From contig JAZRVH010000027.1 in NCBI GenBank assembly GCA_045598965.1, positions 1-64,000 on the forward strand: a stretch of DNA of 64,000 nucleotides, given 5' to 3'. The notes beneath the pieces were generated by a model. That model did not search any database and was not told the DNA's origin. It saw nothing but the letters and a program-made list of their open reading frames with translations. Source of the DNA: RGIG426 sp045598965. Lineage in GTDB: Bacteria > Bacillota > Clostridia > Oscillospirales > Acutalibacteraceae. Each line of letters opens with the position of its first letter. Position 1 is the stretch's first letter. Positions 52,014 through 61,464 of the stretch are shown one piece after another. The translations under genes and the position numbers were made by a program.

Positions 52014-53642
52014 ATGGCAAAACAGATTTTATACGGCGAGGAAGCCCGCAAAGCTCTGCAAACGGGTGTGGATAAACTTGCCGATACCGTGAAAATCACG
52101 ATGGGTCCCCGTGGCAGAAACGTGGTGCTGGACAAACAGTACGGTGCACCGCTCATCACCAACGACGGCGTGACCATCGCAAAGGAAATTGAGCTGGAGG
52201 ACCCGTTTGAAAATATGGGTGCTCAGCTTGTGAAAGAGGTGGCGACCAAAACCAACGATATCGCCGGCGACGGTACGACCACTGCGACCTTGCTTGCCCA
52301 AGCCCTTATCCGTGAGGGTATGAAAAACGTGGCGGCGGGTGCGAATCCCGTCGGCGTCAAACGTGGCATCCAAAAAGCGGTTGACGCTGTGGTTGCCCGT
52401 GTGGCAGAAAATTCGAAAACGGTGTCCGGCTCAACCGATATTGCCCGTGTGGCGACGATTTCCGCCGGTGACGAAGCTATCGGCACCTTGATTGCCGAGG
52501 CGATGGAAAAGGTTTCTGCCGACGGCGTTATTACCATCGAGGAGTCCAAAACTGCCGATACCTATTCCGAGGTTGTGGAGGGTATGCAGTTTGACCGTGG
52601 GTATATTACCCCATATATGGTTACTGATACCGACAAGATGGAAGCGGTTATCGACGATGCATTTTTGCTGATTACCGACAGAAAAATCTCCAACATTCAG
52701 GATATTCTTCCTCTGTTGGAGCAGGTGTTGCAAGCAGGCAAAAAACTGGTTATTATCGCCGAGGATATCGAGGGTGAGGCGTTGACCACGCTGATTGTCA
52801 ACAAGCTTCGTGGCACCTTCACTTGCGTGGCGGTGAAAGCCCCCGGCTTCGGCGACCGCCGCAAAGAGATGTTGCAGGATATCGCCACCTTGACCGGCGG
52901 TACGGTGATTTCCGACGAGGTGGGTCTGGAGCTGAAAGAGACGACCATTGACTTGCTCGGCCGTGCCCGCCAGGTGAAAGTACAAAAAGAAAACACCATT
53001 ATCGTGGACGGTGCCGGCGATGCCTCCGCTATCGGCGGCCGTGTGGCACAAATCCGCACCCAGATTGAAAATACCACCTCCGATTTCGACCGTGAGAAGC
53101 TGCAAGAGCGTTTGGCGAAGTTGGCAGGCGGTGTGGCGGTTATCAAAGTCGGTGCCGCTACCGAGGTGGAAATGAAAGAGAAAAAGCTCCGCATTGAGGA
53201 TGCGTTGTCTTCCACCAAGGCGGCTGTTGAAGAAGGCATTGTCGCCGGCGGCGGCGTGGCCCTTGTCAATGCGTTGGCGGTTCTTGACCCGATGATTGAT
53301 GCGGCGGATGGCGACGAAAAAACCGGTCTTTGCATCGTGAAAAAAGCCCTCGAAGAGCCGGTACGTCAGATCGCTCTCAACGCCGGTATGGAGGGTAGCG
53401 TTATCATTGACAAAATCCGCACCAGCGAGAAAGTTAACTACGGTTACGATTTTGCCGGCGATACCTATACCGATATGTTTGATGCCGGTATTGTCGACCC
53501 GACCAAGGTGACCCGTTCTGCGTTGCAAAATGCGGCATCTGTGGCGGCGATGGTGCTGACCACCGAGTCTCTTGTTACCGATATCAAAGAGCCGCAACCG
53601 CCGATGCCGGCGGGCGGTGCCGATATGGGCGGTATGTACTAA
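52014..53642 (+). CDS. groEL: Chaperonin GroEL
   Basis: A 542-residue Hsp60. ATP-binding segments ITMGPRGRNVVLD and AGDGTTTATLLAQ are present, as is the apical domain. It ends in the usual GGM-type tail (ADMGGMY). Normal length and no internal anomalies. Co-transcribed with groES and followed by a strong terminator shared with convergent galU. Confidence 0.98.
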   Translation: MAKQILYGEEARKALQTGVDKLADTVKITMGPRGRNVVLDKQYGAPLITNDGVTIAKEIELEDPFENMGAQLVKEVATKTNDIAGDGTTTATLLAQALIREGMKNVAAGANPVGVKRGIQKAVDAVVARVAENSKTVSGSTDIARVATISAGDEAIGTLIAEAMEKVSADGVITIEESKTADTYSEVVEGMQFDRGYITPYMVTDTDKMEAVIDDAFLLITDRKISNIQDILPLLEQVLQAGKKLVIIAEDIEGEALTTLIVNKLRGTFTCVAVKAPGFGDRRKEMLQDIATLTGGTVISDEVGLELKETTIDLLGRARQVKVQKENTIIVDGAGDASAIGGRVAQIRTQIENTTSDFDREKLQERLAKLAGGVAVIKVGAATEVEMKEKKLRIEDALSSTKAAVEEGIVAGGGVALVNALAVLDPMIDAADGDEKTGLCIVKKALEEPVRQIALNAGMEGSVIIDKIRTSEKVNYGYDFAGDTYTDMFDAGIVDPTKVTRSALQNAASVAAMVLTTESLVTDIKEPQPPMPAGGADMGGMY

Positions 53643-53650
53643 GCCAAAAT

Positions 53651-53684
53651 AAAAAGAGCAGGAACGAAGTTCCTGCTCTTTTTT
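53651..53684. terminator. Bidirectional terminator groEL/galU
   Basis: AAAAGAGCAGGAAC pairs with GTTCCTGCTCTTTT around GAA, with A/T tracts on both sides. Confidence 0.95.
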
Positions 53685-53693
53685 ATGTGTTGT

Positions 53694-54566
53694 TTAGAAT
53701 GTAGCGACTAATTCTTTTAAGTACGCTTTGAATTCCTCGCCGAGATCGGGGCGGGAAAGGGCGACCTCGCAGTTTGCCTGCAAAATGCCTAATTTGTTGC
53801 CCATATCGTAGCGTATGCCGGTGAACGGAACGCCGGTCATACCGACCGTACGGGCGAGCATTTTCATAGCGTCGGTGAGTTGGATTTCGCCGCCGGCACC
53901 GGGAGCTGTTTGCTCCAAAATGGGGAAGATATCCGGTGTCAGCACCACACGACCCAAAATGGCATACGGGGATAACACTTCCTCCGGTGTGGGTTTTTCA
54001 ATCATATCGGACACGTAAAAACAGCCGTCGCCGGTTGGCTCGATTCTGACCGAGCTGTATTTGCCGATGGCTTCGGCAGAAACCTCGTGAATACCCAAGA
54101 CGCCTTTTCCGTGGGCCTCAAACGCACGGCACAGTTGGGCACAAGCGGGGTCCTCGCCGATGATGACGTCATCGCCATACAGCACGGCGAACGGTTCGTC
54201 CCCGACAAAGGATTTGGCACACAGAACGGCGTGGCCGAGACCTTTGGTTTCTTTTTGACGGACGAAAGTGATGTTCGCCAAATCGGTGATGCGGCGAACC
54301 TCGTCCAAATCGTCTAATTTTCCGGATTTTTCAAGACGCTGTTCCAGCTCAACCGCATGGTCAAAATGGTCTTCAATGAGACCTTTACCTCGGTTGGTGA
54401 TAATCAAAATGTCCTCAATGCCGGAGCGAACCGCTTCCTCAACGATGTATTGGATAGCGGGACGGTCCACAATGGGCAACATTTCTTTGGGCATCACTTT
54501 GGAGGCGGGGAGCACACGGGTACCGAGACCTGCCGCCGGAATAACGGCCTTTTTGACTTTTGCCAT
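53694..54566 (-). CDS. galU: UTP-glucose-1-phosphate uridylyltransferase
   Basis: A 290-residue enzyme making UDP-glucose for glycolipid and surface polysaccharide synthesis. Nucleotide-binding AAGLGTRVLPASKVMPKEML at the N-terminus, the LYGDDVI active-site segment and EIQLTDA are all characteristic. ATG follows AAGGAG. Second gene behind the RING/DUF2628 membrane protein, 21 bases downstream. Confidence 0.96.
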   Translation of the reverse strand: MAKVKKAVIPAAGLGTRVLPASKVMPKEMLPIVDRPAIQYIVEEAVRSGIEDILIITNRGKGLIEDHFDHAVELEQRLEKSGKLDDLDEVRRITDLANITFVRQKETKGLGHAVLCAKSFVGDEPFAVLYGDDVIIGEDPACAQLCRAFEAHGKGVLGIHEVSAEAIGKYSSVRIEPTGDGCFYVSDMIEKPTPEEVLSPYAILGRVVLTPDIFPILEQTAPGAGGEIQLTDAMKMLARTVGMTGVPFTGIRYDMGNKLGILQANCEVALSRPDLGEEFKAYLKELVATF

Positions 54567-54587
54567 ACCGATTCTCCTTTTAGGTGG

Positions 54588-55601
54588 TTACATAAACAGT
54601 GAATTTAAGATAAGGGGGAAGAAATACCACACGAGATAAGAAATCATCCCCAACACGGCGGAGGTGCCGCCGGCAACCGGCAGAATATCCCGATATTCGT
54701 TGCCGAATTTTTGTTTTGCTTTACGGATTTTGTGCAAGCAGGTATGCTCATAAATGGCGTTACCCATCGCACCGAAAAAGAGGTGAAGCACGGCGGACAC
54801 GAGGGTAAACATCGAAATGATGGCGAGATATTTGTTGAGAGAGTCGTCAGCCATACAGACTTGGATGCGTTCCATCATATCGGCATAGCTTTCGCCGCCG
54901 GAAAACAAGTTCAATTTAACGATTTCAATATAGTCGACAATCACTTGTTGAAGAAGCGAAAACAGCATCATCAATCCGCCGGTCAAATAGCATTTGCGAT
55001 ATAAAAGCCAAAACGGGGTGAAGATGAACGCCGCCCAGTTCCATTTAACCGATTTTCCGGTTTGCTCAAATTTGGCAAATGCGGGCATATAATACGGTTC
55101 GTTTCGTCCGACGGTTTTGGCGACATCCGCCGCTTTTTCTCCGCCGATTTCCATATCGGGGTCAACACCGCCGGTGTTTTGTACCGGAGCGTGAAACGGA
55201 ACGTAGGTGAATTCACGGAATGTGCCGCCGGGGAACGGAACTTGGCCGAAACGGGTAGAGGCATGGGGTTCGGATTCGTCCGGTTCAGAGGAGGTTTCTG
55301 TATCAATCGAGCGTCCGCAATGCCCACAGAATTCCGCAAAGCGTGGATTGTCGAATCCGCAATGGGGGCAACGACGAGTGGAAGAAGCTTCTTCGGTGTT
55401 GTCCTGCTTTGCGTTGGTTTTGGCATTTTCACGAGACCATTGCTCGCTTGTGCCGTGGGTTTCCTCGAAATGGCAATGACCCGTTTCTAAAAAACACGCC
55501 CGATGGTGAGGGGCACCGCACACGGGACAGACAACAATATCGTCCTCTTTTTGAAATTTTTTTTGGCAAACGGGGCAGGATTGCCCTTCGGAAAAGAACA
55601 T
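54588..55601 (-). CDS. RING-finger / zinc-ribbon / DUF2628 membrane protein
   Basis: A 337-residue protein of unknown function. Residues 9-43 form a prokaryotic RING-like finger (CPVC...CPVC...HH..C...C). Residues about 80-100 form a zinc ribbon (CPHC...CGHC). A flexible acidic segment follows, then a DUF2628-type membrane domain (KWNWAAFIFTPFWLLYRKCY, about residue 185) with about four helices. ATG 55601 follows AAAGGAGGC. It shares a transcript with galU; a link to envelope biogenesis is inference. Confidence 0.78.
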   Translation of the reverse strand: MFFSEGQSCPVCQKKFQKEDDIVVCPVCGAPHHRACFLETGHCHFEETHGTSEQWSRENAKTNAKQDNTEEASSTRRCPHCGFDNPRFAEFCGHCGRSIDTETSSEPDESEPHASTRFGQVPFPGGTFREFTYVPFHAPVQNTGGVDPDMEIGGEKAADVAKTVGRNEPYYMPAFAKFEQTGKSVKWNWAAFIFTPFWLLYRKCYLTGGLMMLFSLLQQVIVDYIEIVKLNLFSGGESYADMMERIQVCMADDSLNKYLAIISMFTLVSAVLHLFFGAMGNAIYEHTCLHKIRKAKQKFGNEYRDILPVAGGTSAVLGMISYLVWYFFPLILNSLFM

Positions 55602-55634
55602 ACAAACGCCTCCTTTCAAGAGTGGCTGATTTCT

Positions 55635-55663
55635 ATTGTATCCGCTTTATAAAAAAAGTGCAA
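55635..55663 (-). promoter_or_regulatory. Promoter of the RING/DUF2628-galU operon
   Basis: Minus strand TTGCAC (55658-55663), 17-bp spacer, TACAAT (55635-55640). Confidence 0.65.
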
Positions 55664-55711
55664 GCCCATTTATAAAGATTTATAAAATGTTCACGAATTC
55701 CCGTTTTTTCG

Positions 55712-55740
55712 TTGCATTTTTGTGGAAAAACCGCTATAAT
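55712..55740 (+). promoter_or_regulatory. murD promoter
   Basis: TTGCAT (55712-55717), 17-bp spacer, TATAAT (55735-55740). Confidence 0.8.
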
Positions 55741-55765
55741 GAGAAAGATAAAGGGAGTGTGCAGT

Positions 55766-57151
55766 ATGAACGAAAAAGCAAAACAGTTTTTCTTAGATAT
55801 GAAAGGTAAAACCGTGGCGATTTGCGGTATCGGCAAAAACAATCGTCCGGTAATTGAACAGTTTTTGAAAGCCGGTGCTTTTGTGCGGGCTTGCGACAAG
55901 CGGTCGTGGGAGCAACTGGGAGATGTGGCGGAATCGCTTACGAAAAAAGGTGTCAAGCTGTGTCTTGGCGAAACCTATCTTGACGATTTTTCCGGCGTTG
56001 ATCTCATTTTGCGTACTCCCGGAATGAAGCCGTATTTCCCTCAGTTTGAGGCGGCACGCAAGGCGGGAATTCCCGTCACCTCCGAAATGGAGCTGTTTTT
56101 TGATTTATCGCCGGCACCGATTTATGCGGTGACCGGTTCGGACGGAAAGACCACCACAACAACGATTATTGCGGGATTGCTTGCCGCCGCCGGAAAAACG
56201 GTGCATTTAGGCGGCAATATCGGTCGTCCGCTTTTGCCGCTGATTGATGAGGTGAAGCCGGAGGATGTCGTGGTGGTGGAGCTTTCCAGCTTCCAGCTTA
56301 CGATGATGGAAAAGGCACCGCACGTAGCGGTGGTGACCAATGTGGCACCCAACCATTTAGATTGGCACACAGATATGCAGGAATATATCGAAGCTAAACG
56401 CAACTTGGTTGCGTTTCAAGGCGAGAACGATCGAGCGGTGTTGAACGCCGATAACGAGGTAACTGCCGATTTTGCCAAAACGGCGACAGCGGGTCAAGTG
56501 TTTACCTTTTCTCGCCGTGCCCCGCAAGAGGGGGCGTGGCTCAACGATGCGGGCGTGTTGTGCGTTACGGTGGGAGGCAAGACGACCGAGGTGGTTTTGG
56601 CTTCGGATATTCTTATTCCGGGCGTACATAACGTTGAAAACTATTTGGCGGCCATTGCGGCGACTTGGGGCGAAGTGCCGGTGGACGTTATTGTGCAATA
56701 CGCCAAAACCTTTGGCGGCGTGCCTCACCGAAGCGAGTTAGTGCGGGTGCTTCACGGGGTAAAATGGTATAACGACTCTATCGGAAGCAGTCCCTCTCGC
56801 ACCATAGCGGGGCTTCGCTCCTTTGACCGCAAGGTTATTCTTATTGCCGGCGGTTATGACAAACATATCCCGTATACGCCGCTTGGCGAGGTGGCAAAGG
56901 ATACGGTGAAATCCGCCATTTTGGTGGGAGCAACGGCACCGGCGATTGAAACGGCGATTCGGGCCTATTCCGATTTGCCCATTGTGCACGTCGGGTCGAT
57001 GGCAGAAGCGGTTGAGGAGGCGTCTCGTCAGGCGACGGACGGGGATATCGTCTTTATGTCACCGGCGTCGGCGAGCTTTGATATGTACACCAATTTCGAG
57101 GAGCGGGGCGACTGGTTCAAGTTCCTCGTGATGGCACTTCCCGATGCTTGA
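55766..57151 (+). CDS. murD: UDP-N-acetylmuramoyl-L-alanine:D-glutamate ligase
   Basis: A 461-residue cytoplasmic Mur ligase adding D-Glu to the peptidoglycan precursor. The N-terminal Rossmann-like domain begins CGIGKNNRPV. The ATP loop is VTGSDGKTTTT, the central domain has NVAPNHLDWH, and the C-terminal domain has NDSIGSSPSRT, typical of MurD. ATG 55766 follows AAGGGAG; it replaces an earlier codon that would overlap the -35 region. Its last eight bases overlap the acetyltransferase gene. It is separated from any dcw cluster in this window. Confidence 0.93.
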   Translation: MNEKAKQFFLDMKGKTVAICGIGKNNRPVIEQFLKAGAFVRACDKRSWEQLGDVAESLTKKGVKLCLGETYLDDFSGVDLILRTPGMKPYFPQFEAARKAGIPVTSEMELFFDLSPAPIYAVTGSDGKTTTTTIIAGLLAAAGKTVHLGGNIGRPLLPLIDEVKPEDVVVVELSSFQLTMMEKAPHVAVVTNVAPNHLDWHTDMQEYIEAKRNLVAFQGENDRAVLNADNEVTADFAKTATAGQVFTFSRRAPQEGAWLNDAGVLCVTVGGKTTEVVLASDILIPGVHNVENYLAAIAATWGEVPVDVIVQYAKTFGGVPHRSELVRVLHGVKWYNDSIGSSPSRTIAGLRSFDRKVILIAGGYDKHIPYTPLGEVAKDTVKSAILVGATAPAIETAIRAYSDLPIVHVGSMAEAVEEASRQATDGDIVFMSPASASFDMYTNFEERGDWFKFLVMALPDA

Positions 57152-57890
57152 GCTGTGTACCGCCGCCACTCTACCTTCGCTTGATTTAACGCAGGAGGCA
57201 GGAGTACGGATTGCGGCACAGGTGGAAGCGTATGGGTTAAATCAGCCTTTTTTTCTTGTGTATAAAGGAGCGGACGGCAGCGTCCTCTCGATTTTGGATC
57301 ATGCGGCAACGCTTCTTGCGGGGGATGACCCTGACGAGGTGTTTTGCTTTTTGCAGATGTCGCCCGAGATAACCTCTCTGCGTACCGATAAAGAGACCGC
57401 AATACACTTTGCCGCCGAGCGGGGATTTTCCGTTTCTTTTGGTGCGGTGCTGAAAGCCCCGACCACAGTGGGTGATGAAGTGGATGCGGCGGTGGTGTCT
57501 GTGACCCCTGCCGACTATTATCCCCTTGCCAAAGCGGTGTTTTTAGATTCGATGCTGCCCTTTGACGGCTGGTATGCGGACGTGACCCATCGGGTAAGAC
57601 GGGGCTGTTGCCGCCTTTGCGGTATCGTGGAAGACGACAAGTTGGTTTCCGGAGCGATGACGGTGGCACAAACACAGGGTGCCTGGCTTCTCGGCACGGT
57701 TTGTACCGACCCCGCTTTTCGTCGCCGTGGGTATGCCGCCGCTTGTGTGACAGCACTGGCAAAGGCGGGAACGTCGCTTGGAAATGCGGTTATGATTGCC
57801 GCTAAAAACCCGTCGGCGAAGAAACTATATGAGTCGCTGGGTTTTACGGTTTGCGGCGAATGGGGTCAAGTGGATTTTTTTGAAAAATGA
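57144..57890 (+). CDS. GNAT-family N-acetyltransferase
   Basis: A 248-residue protein. The C-terminal half is a GNAT fold: the acetyl-CoA loop is in GTVCTDPAFRRRGYAAACVTAL (about 190-211) and KLYESLGF is the final conserved strand-helix. The N-terminal half has no recognised domain but may be a degenerate GNAT, as in two-domain family members. Substrate unknown. Overlap with murD and ten-base spacing to the next gene indicate one operon. Confidence 0.8.
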   Translation: MLELCTAATLPSLDLTQEAGVRIAAQVEAYGLNQPFFLVYKGADGSVLSILDHAATLLAGDDPDEVFCFLQMSPEITSLRTDKETAIHFAAERGFSVSFGAVLKAPTTVGDEVDAAVVSVTPADYYPLAKAVFLDSMLPFDGWYADVTHRVRRGCCRLCGIVEDDKLVSGAMTVAQTQGAWLLGTVCTDPAFRRRGYAAACVTALAKAGTSLGNAVMIAAKNPSAKKLYESLGFTVCGEWGQVDFFEK

Positions 57891-57900
57891 GGGAATGGAT

Positions 57901-59175
57901 ATGGTATCACCGTTTTTTAACGTTAACGAAAAGTTGAATGCTCTTTCCGAAAAGGCATTGGAAATGGCGGCTCCTCGCTTCGCTCACATTGATGAGGTGG
58001 CGGAATACAATGTGCAAAAGGTGTTGGCGGCGTTCGGCGAACACCGTGTCAGTGAAAGTCACTTTGTCCCCACCACCGGCTATGGTTACGGCGACAGAGG
58101 ACGAGATACATTGGATGCGGTGTTTGCCCAAGTGATGGGAGCGGAGGATGCCCTCGTACGCCACAGCATTGTATCCGGCACCCATGCGATTACGATTGCT
58201 TTGTTCGGTGTGCTTCGCCCGGGAGATACCCTGCTTGCCGCCACCGGTGCCCCTTACGATACGTTGGAGACAACTATCGGTCACAAGCGAGAGGCGGCAG
58301 GCTCGCTTTGCGAGTTTGGTGTGGGATACGCCGAGGTGCCGCTGACAGCAGAAAAGACACCGGATTTAGAGGGGATTGCTGCTGCACTTTCGGACAAAAG
58401 CATTAAAATGGTACATATTCAGCGTTCCCGAGGCTACGACACACGCCCGTCGCTGAAAATTGCGGATATTAAAGCGATTATCGACACGGTGCGAGCGGTG
58501 CGAGACGATGTGTGTGTGTTTGTGGATAACTGTTATGGCGAGTTTGCCGAAACGGTTGAGCCTACGCAGGTGGGGGCGGATTTGATGGCGGGCTCGCTTA
58601 TCAAAAATGCCGGCGGTGGTATTGCTCAAAACGGTGGATATCTTTGCGGAAAAGCGAAGTATGTTGAGCTGTGTGCCGCCCGCATGACTACTCCCGGCCT
58701 CGGCCGAGAGGTGGGGGCATCGCTCGGTCACAACCGAGATCTGTTTATGGGACTTTTTCACGCACCGCAGGTGGTGGGAGAGGCCATGAAAACCGCTGTT
58801 TATGCCGCCTCCTTGTTTGATTTGCTTGGCTACGATGTGTCACCGAAGCCTTTGGAGGAGCGGGGCGATATCATTCAAGTGGTGTTTTGCAAATCCGCCG
58901 AGGCACTGTGCTCCTTTTGCCGTGGGATGCAACGGGGAGCTCCGGTGGATGCGTTTGTGGTACCCGAGCCCAGCGATATGCCCGGCTATGCGTCTCAGGT
59001 AATTATGGCGGCGGGAGCGTTTACCGCCGGTTCCTCTATTGAGTTGTCTGCTGACGCTCCGCTTAGAGAGCCGTTTGCCGCCTTTATGCAAGGCGGGCTC
59101 AATTTCCACGCCGGCAAGCTCGGTGTGCTTTTGGCTGCTCAAACTATGTTGGAGGATGGCATTTTTACCCTCTGA
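57901..59175 (+). CDS. Methionine gamma-lyase family PLP protein (YnbB-like)
   Basis: A 424-residue PLP enzyme of the Met_gamma_lyase (PF06838, formerly aluminium-resistance) family. Hallmarks seen are SGTHAITIALFG near residue 95, VDNCYGEF with the PLP-ring Asp, and the Schiff-base lysine in GSLIKNAGGG. These proteins are conserved in Firmicutes but the physiological substrate is uncertain. Start ATG 57901 has GAGGGA at a proper distance; the ATG at 57895 abuts it. Confidence 0.85.
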   Translation: MVSPFFNVNEKLNALSEKALEMAAPRFAHIDEVAEYNVQKVLAAFGEHRVSESHFVPTTGYGYGDRGRDTLDAVFAQVMGAEDALVRHSIVSGTHAITIALFGVLRPGDTLLAATGAPYDTLETTIGHKREAAGSLCEFGVGYAEVPLTAEKTPDLEGIAAALSDKSIKMVHIQRSRGYDTRPSLKIADIKAIIDTVRAVRDDVCVFVDNCYGEFAETVEPTQVGADLMAGSLIKNAGGGIAQNGGYLCGKAKYVELCAARMTTPGLGREVGASLGHNRDLFMGLFHAPQVVGEAMKTAVYAASLFDLLGYDVSPKPLEERGDIIQVVFCKSAEALCSFCRGMQRGAPVDAFVVPEPSDMPGYASQVIMAAGAFTAGSSIELSADAPLREPFAAFMQGGLNFHAGKLGVLLAAQTMLEDGIFTL

Positions 59176-59191
59176 AACCGACATGGTATAT

Positions 59192-59230
59192 AACCGCAGG
59201 TGAACCGTTTGGTGGTTACCTGCGGTTTTT
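59192..59230 (+). terminator. Terminator of the murD operon
   Basis: AACCGCAGGT...ACCTGCGGTT stem extended by AACC/GGTT, followed by TTTTTATTTTT. Confidence 0.88.
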
Positions 59231-59243
59231 ATTTTTCACGCTA

Positions 59244-59283
59244 TTCGACAAAATTCGACATTTTCGAAACAATACTGTCGACA
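59244..59283. promoter_or_regulatory. Possible Spo0A-box cluster
   Basis: Minus-strand TGTCGAA occurs at 59244-59250 and 59254-59260, exactly 10 bp apart, the first within TTTTGTCGAA. A palindromic TGTCGACA lies at 59276-59283 and a further TTGTCGAT near 59446. TGTCGAA is the core of the Bacillus/Clostridium 0A box. Binding is inferred only. The rest of the 59176-59544 gap is AT-rich with no ORF. Confidence 0.4.
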
Positions 59284-59466
59284 AAATCGACGAAAAATAT
59301 CAAAAATAATGCCGAAAACTGTATCACATATTGAGAATAGGCGATTTTTCTAAGCTGACAAGAAAATGACGGCACACCAACAAACGCAAGCGTGTAAAGT
59401 TGAACGGCTTTCCACGCAAAAACGCCGTTTTTGTTCTTATATTGTCGATATCACTCACAAAAAATA

Positions 59467-59495
59467 TTGACAATTTGACTGAAATGTGGTATAAT
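59467..59495 (+). promoter_or_regulatory. Consensus promoter of the Cys-rich/DUF1492 pair
   Basis: TTGACA (59467-59472), 17-bp spacer, TATAAT (59490-59495). It fixes the start of the next gene downstream of 59500. Confidence 0.9.
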
Positions 59496-59544
59496 GCAGG
59501 CAACCTCGAGGAAAGAAACTATTGGAAAAGAGGAACCATATTGT

Positions 59545-59751
59545 ATGTGTGAATTATGTCACGAATCGCCGTGCTTGTTCGGTTGTCCCAACGCAGCGGC
59601 GACTCCGTCGATAGACAAAAACCGTTTAATTTGTGCTTGGTGCGATGAGCCCGTTTTTGACGATGTGTATTATTTGATTGACGGCGATCCGGTTTGCAGC
59701 GATTGTGTTGAGGAATGCCGTTGCAACGGAACTGAACGGGAGGCGATGTAA
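59545..59751 (+). CDS. Cys-rich mini-protein (68 aa), probable zinc binder
   Basis: Small hypothetical protein with ten cysteines: CELC, CLFGC, CAWC, CSDC plus ECRC near the end, and a His. This spacing suggests two treble-clef or LIM-like zinc sites. Start ATG 59545 is used because the promoter -10 box ends at 59495, so the upstream ATG at 59494 cannot be in the transcript. GAGGA lies ten bases upstream. Three bases separate it from the DUF1492-like gene, implying joint function. Confidence 0.65.
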   Translation: MCELCHESPCLFGCPNAAATPSIDKNRLICAWCDEPVFDDVYYLIDGDPVCSDCVEECRCNGTEREAM

Positions 59752-59753
59752 TC

Positions 59754-60149
59754 GTGGCGGGAAAATATCAGGCACTGTCCGAGGAGGGACTGCGTGCCAA
59801 GGAACGGTTGTCTCCCTGTTTTGAGAAAGCCCTTTTGCTTGAGGAGTTGACCCAAGAACGCTCGGATATTGCGGCGTATGGATTTCCGGAGGAAGCGGAA
59901 TTGACCGCACGTATTGATGCGTTGTTTTCGGAGCTTGCCGATGATCGCCGCACGGTGGGAAAGCTTATTCACGAGACACCCTCTCTCACGTCGTTGGAGC
60001 GGCGTGTTTTGCGACTGCGTTACCTTTGTGCTGAGACGTGGGAGGTTATTGCTTTGCGGGTTTGCCGAGAGCGGGGATGTGTATTTTCCGCCTATCGTCG
60101 GGCGTTGAATAAGGTTGCCGAAACAATGCAGCTAAAAGAAGCGAGTTAA
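59754..60149 (+). CDS. DUF1492/ArpU-like helix-turn-helix protein
   Basis: A 131-residue helical protein. The C-terminal part (about 80-125) matches a sigma-70 region 4-like helix-turn-helix as found in phage late regulators of the DUF1492/ArpU type (LRLRYLCAETWEVIALRV). The N-terminal part is coiled-coil. GTG start with GGGAGG eleven bases upstream. No other phage gene is nearby, so it may be a domesticated phage regulator. Confidence 0.6.
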   Translation: MAGKYQALSEEGLRAKERLSPCFEKALLLEELTQERSDIAAYGFPEEAELTARIDALFSELADDRRTVGKLIHETPSLTSLERRVLRLRYLCAETWEVIALRVCRERGCVFSAYRRALNKVAETMQLKEAS

Positions 60150-60170
60150 ACGATTTGCAAAAAGAAACAT

Positions 60171-60208
60171 AAAAGCCACAGAAACGCTTTGCGTTTCTGT
60201 GGCTTTTT
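60171..60208. terminator. Bidirectional terminator before trpB
   Basis: AAAAGCCACAGAAACGC pairs with GCGTTTCTGTGGCTTTT, 17 bp with a 3-base loop. Confidence 0.93.
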
Positions 60209-60222
60209 GAATACACGGATTC

Positions 60223-61464
60223 TTACAGATTTTTGAGGAATTGTTCGCCCGTGCCGTAATGCTCGACAACGTAGTCGATGTCCTTGTCGCCACGGCCGGA
60301 GAGGTTGACGAGAATGGAAGCGTGCTTGCCCTCACGAGCCAGTTTAATGGCACCTGCAAGTGCGTGTGCACTTTCGATGGCGGGGATAATTCCCTCGTAG
60401 CGGCAAAGCAGGAAGAAAGCTTCCATGGCTTCGTCGTCCAAAGCAGTGATGTAGTTGACACGACCCTTGTCGTGGAGGAAAGCGTGTTCCGGACCGACAC
60501 CGGGGTAGTCAAGACCGCTGGCAACCGAGTACACGGGGTCGGGTTCACCCTCTTTTTCGTTTTGCAGTAAGATACTGTCAAAACCGTGGAGACGGCCTTT
60601 CGTGCCGTACGCCATAGAGGCGGCGTGATCACCGATGCCGGAGCCTTTGCCCAGCGGTTCAACGCCGTAAATCTCGACCGGGTCGGCGATAAACGGAAGG
60701 AACATACCGATGGAGTTGGAACCGCCGCCCACGCAGGCAACCACCGCATCCGGCAGAAGTCCGGTCATATCAATAAATTGCTCACGGGCTTCCTCGCCGA
60801 TGCACAGCTGGAAGTCACGCACCATCATGGGGAACGGATGCGGGCCTAAAACCGAGCCGATGCAGTAGATGGTGTTTTCATAGTCCTCAAGATACGCATC
60901 AAAGGCGGCGTCCACCGCTTCTTTCAAGGTTTTAAGACCTTTGGAAACCGGCACGACGTTGGCACCGAGAAGCTTCATACGGGTGACGTTGGGGGCTTGT
61001 TTGGCAATGTCCACCTCGCCCATATAAATGTCGCATTCCAGACCGAAATAGGCGGCGGCGGTAGCAAGAGCCACACCGTGTTGACCGGCACCGGTTTCGG
61101 CGATAATCTTTTTCTTGCCCAGATATTTGGCGAGCAAGCCCTCACCCATACAGTGGTTGAGCTTGTGGGCACCGGAATGGTTCAAGTCCTCACGCTTTAA
61201 GTAAATTTGGGTTTGACCGCCCAACAGACGGGACAGACGCTCACAATGGTACACCGGGGTGGGACGTCCTTGGAACTCCTTGCGAATACGGCGAAGCTCA
61301 TTGATGAACTGGGCACTGTGGCAGATGGTGCGATAAGCGGTTTCCACTTCCTCCATCGCTTTGGTCAGCTCCGGGGTCAAAAAACGCCCGCCATACTCAC
61401 CAAAATAGCCGTCCTTGCTCGGATACTCTTTGAGGTAGTTTTGATACTCGAGATACTTGTTCAT
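60223..61464 (-). CDS. trpB: Tryptophan synthase beta chain
   Basis: A 413-residue PLP enzyme condensing indole with serine. The PLP lysine is in EDLNHSGAHKLNHC, the glycine-rich phosphate loop in CVGGGSNSIGMF and the LSGRGDKD end is typical of TrpB1. No trpA or other trp genes flank it in this window; the gene stands alone under a Trp T-box. It could salvage indole, or pair with a TrpA encoded elsewhere. ATG follows AAGGAG. Confidence 0.96.
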   Translation of the reverse strand: MNKYLEYQNYLKEYPSKDGYFGEYGGRFLTPELTKAMEEVETAYRTICHSAQFINELRRIRKEFQGRPTPVYHCERLSRLLGGQTQIYLKREDLNHSGAHKLNHCMGEGLLAKYLGKKKIIAETGAGQHGVALATAAAYFGLECDIYMGEVDIAKQAPNVTRMKLLGANVVPVSKGLKTLKEAVDAAFDAYLEDYENTIYCIGSVLGPHPFPMMVRDFQLCIGEEAREQFIDMTGLLPDAVVACVGGGSNSIGMFLPFIADPVEIYGVEPLGKGSGIGDHAASMAYGTKGRLHGFDSILLQNEKEGEPDPVYSVASGLDYPGVGPEHAFLHDKGRVNYITALDDEAMEAFFLLCRYEGIIPAIESAHALAGAIKLAREGKHASILVNLSGRGDKDIDYVVEHYGTGEQFLKNL

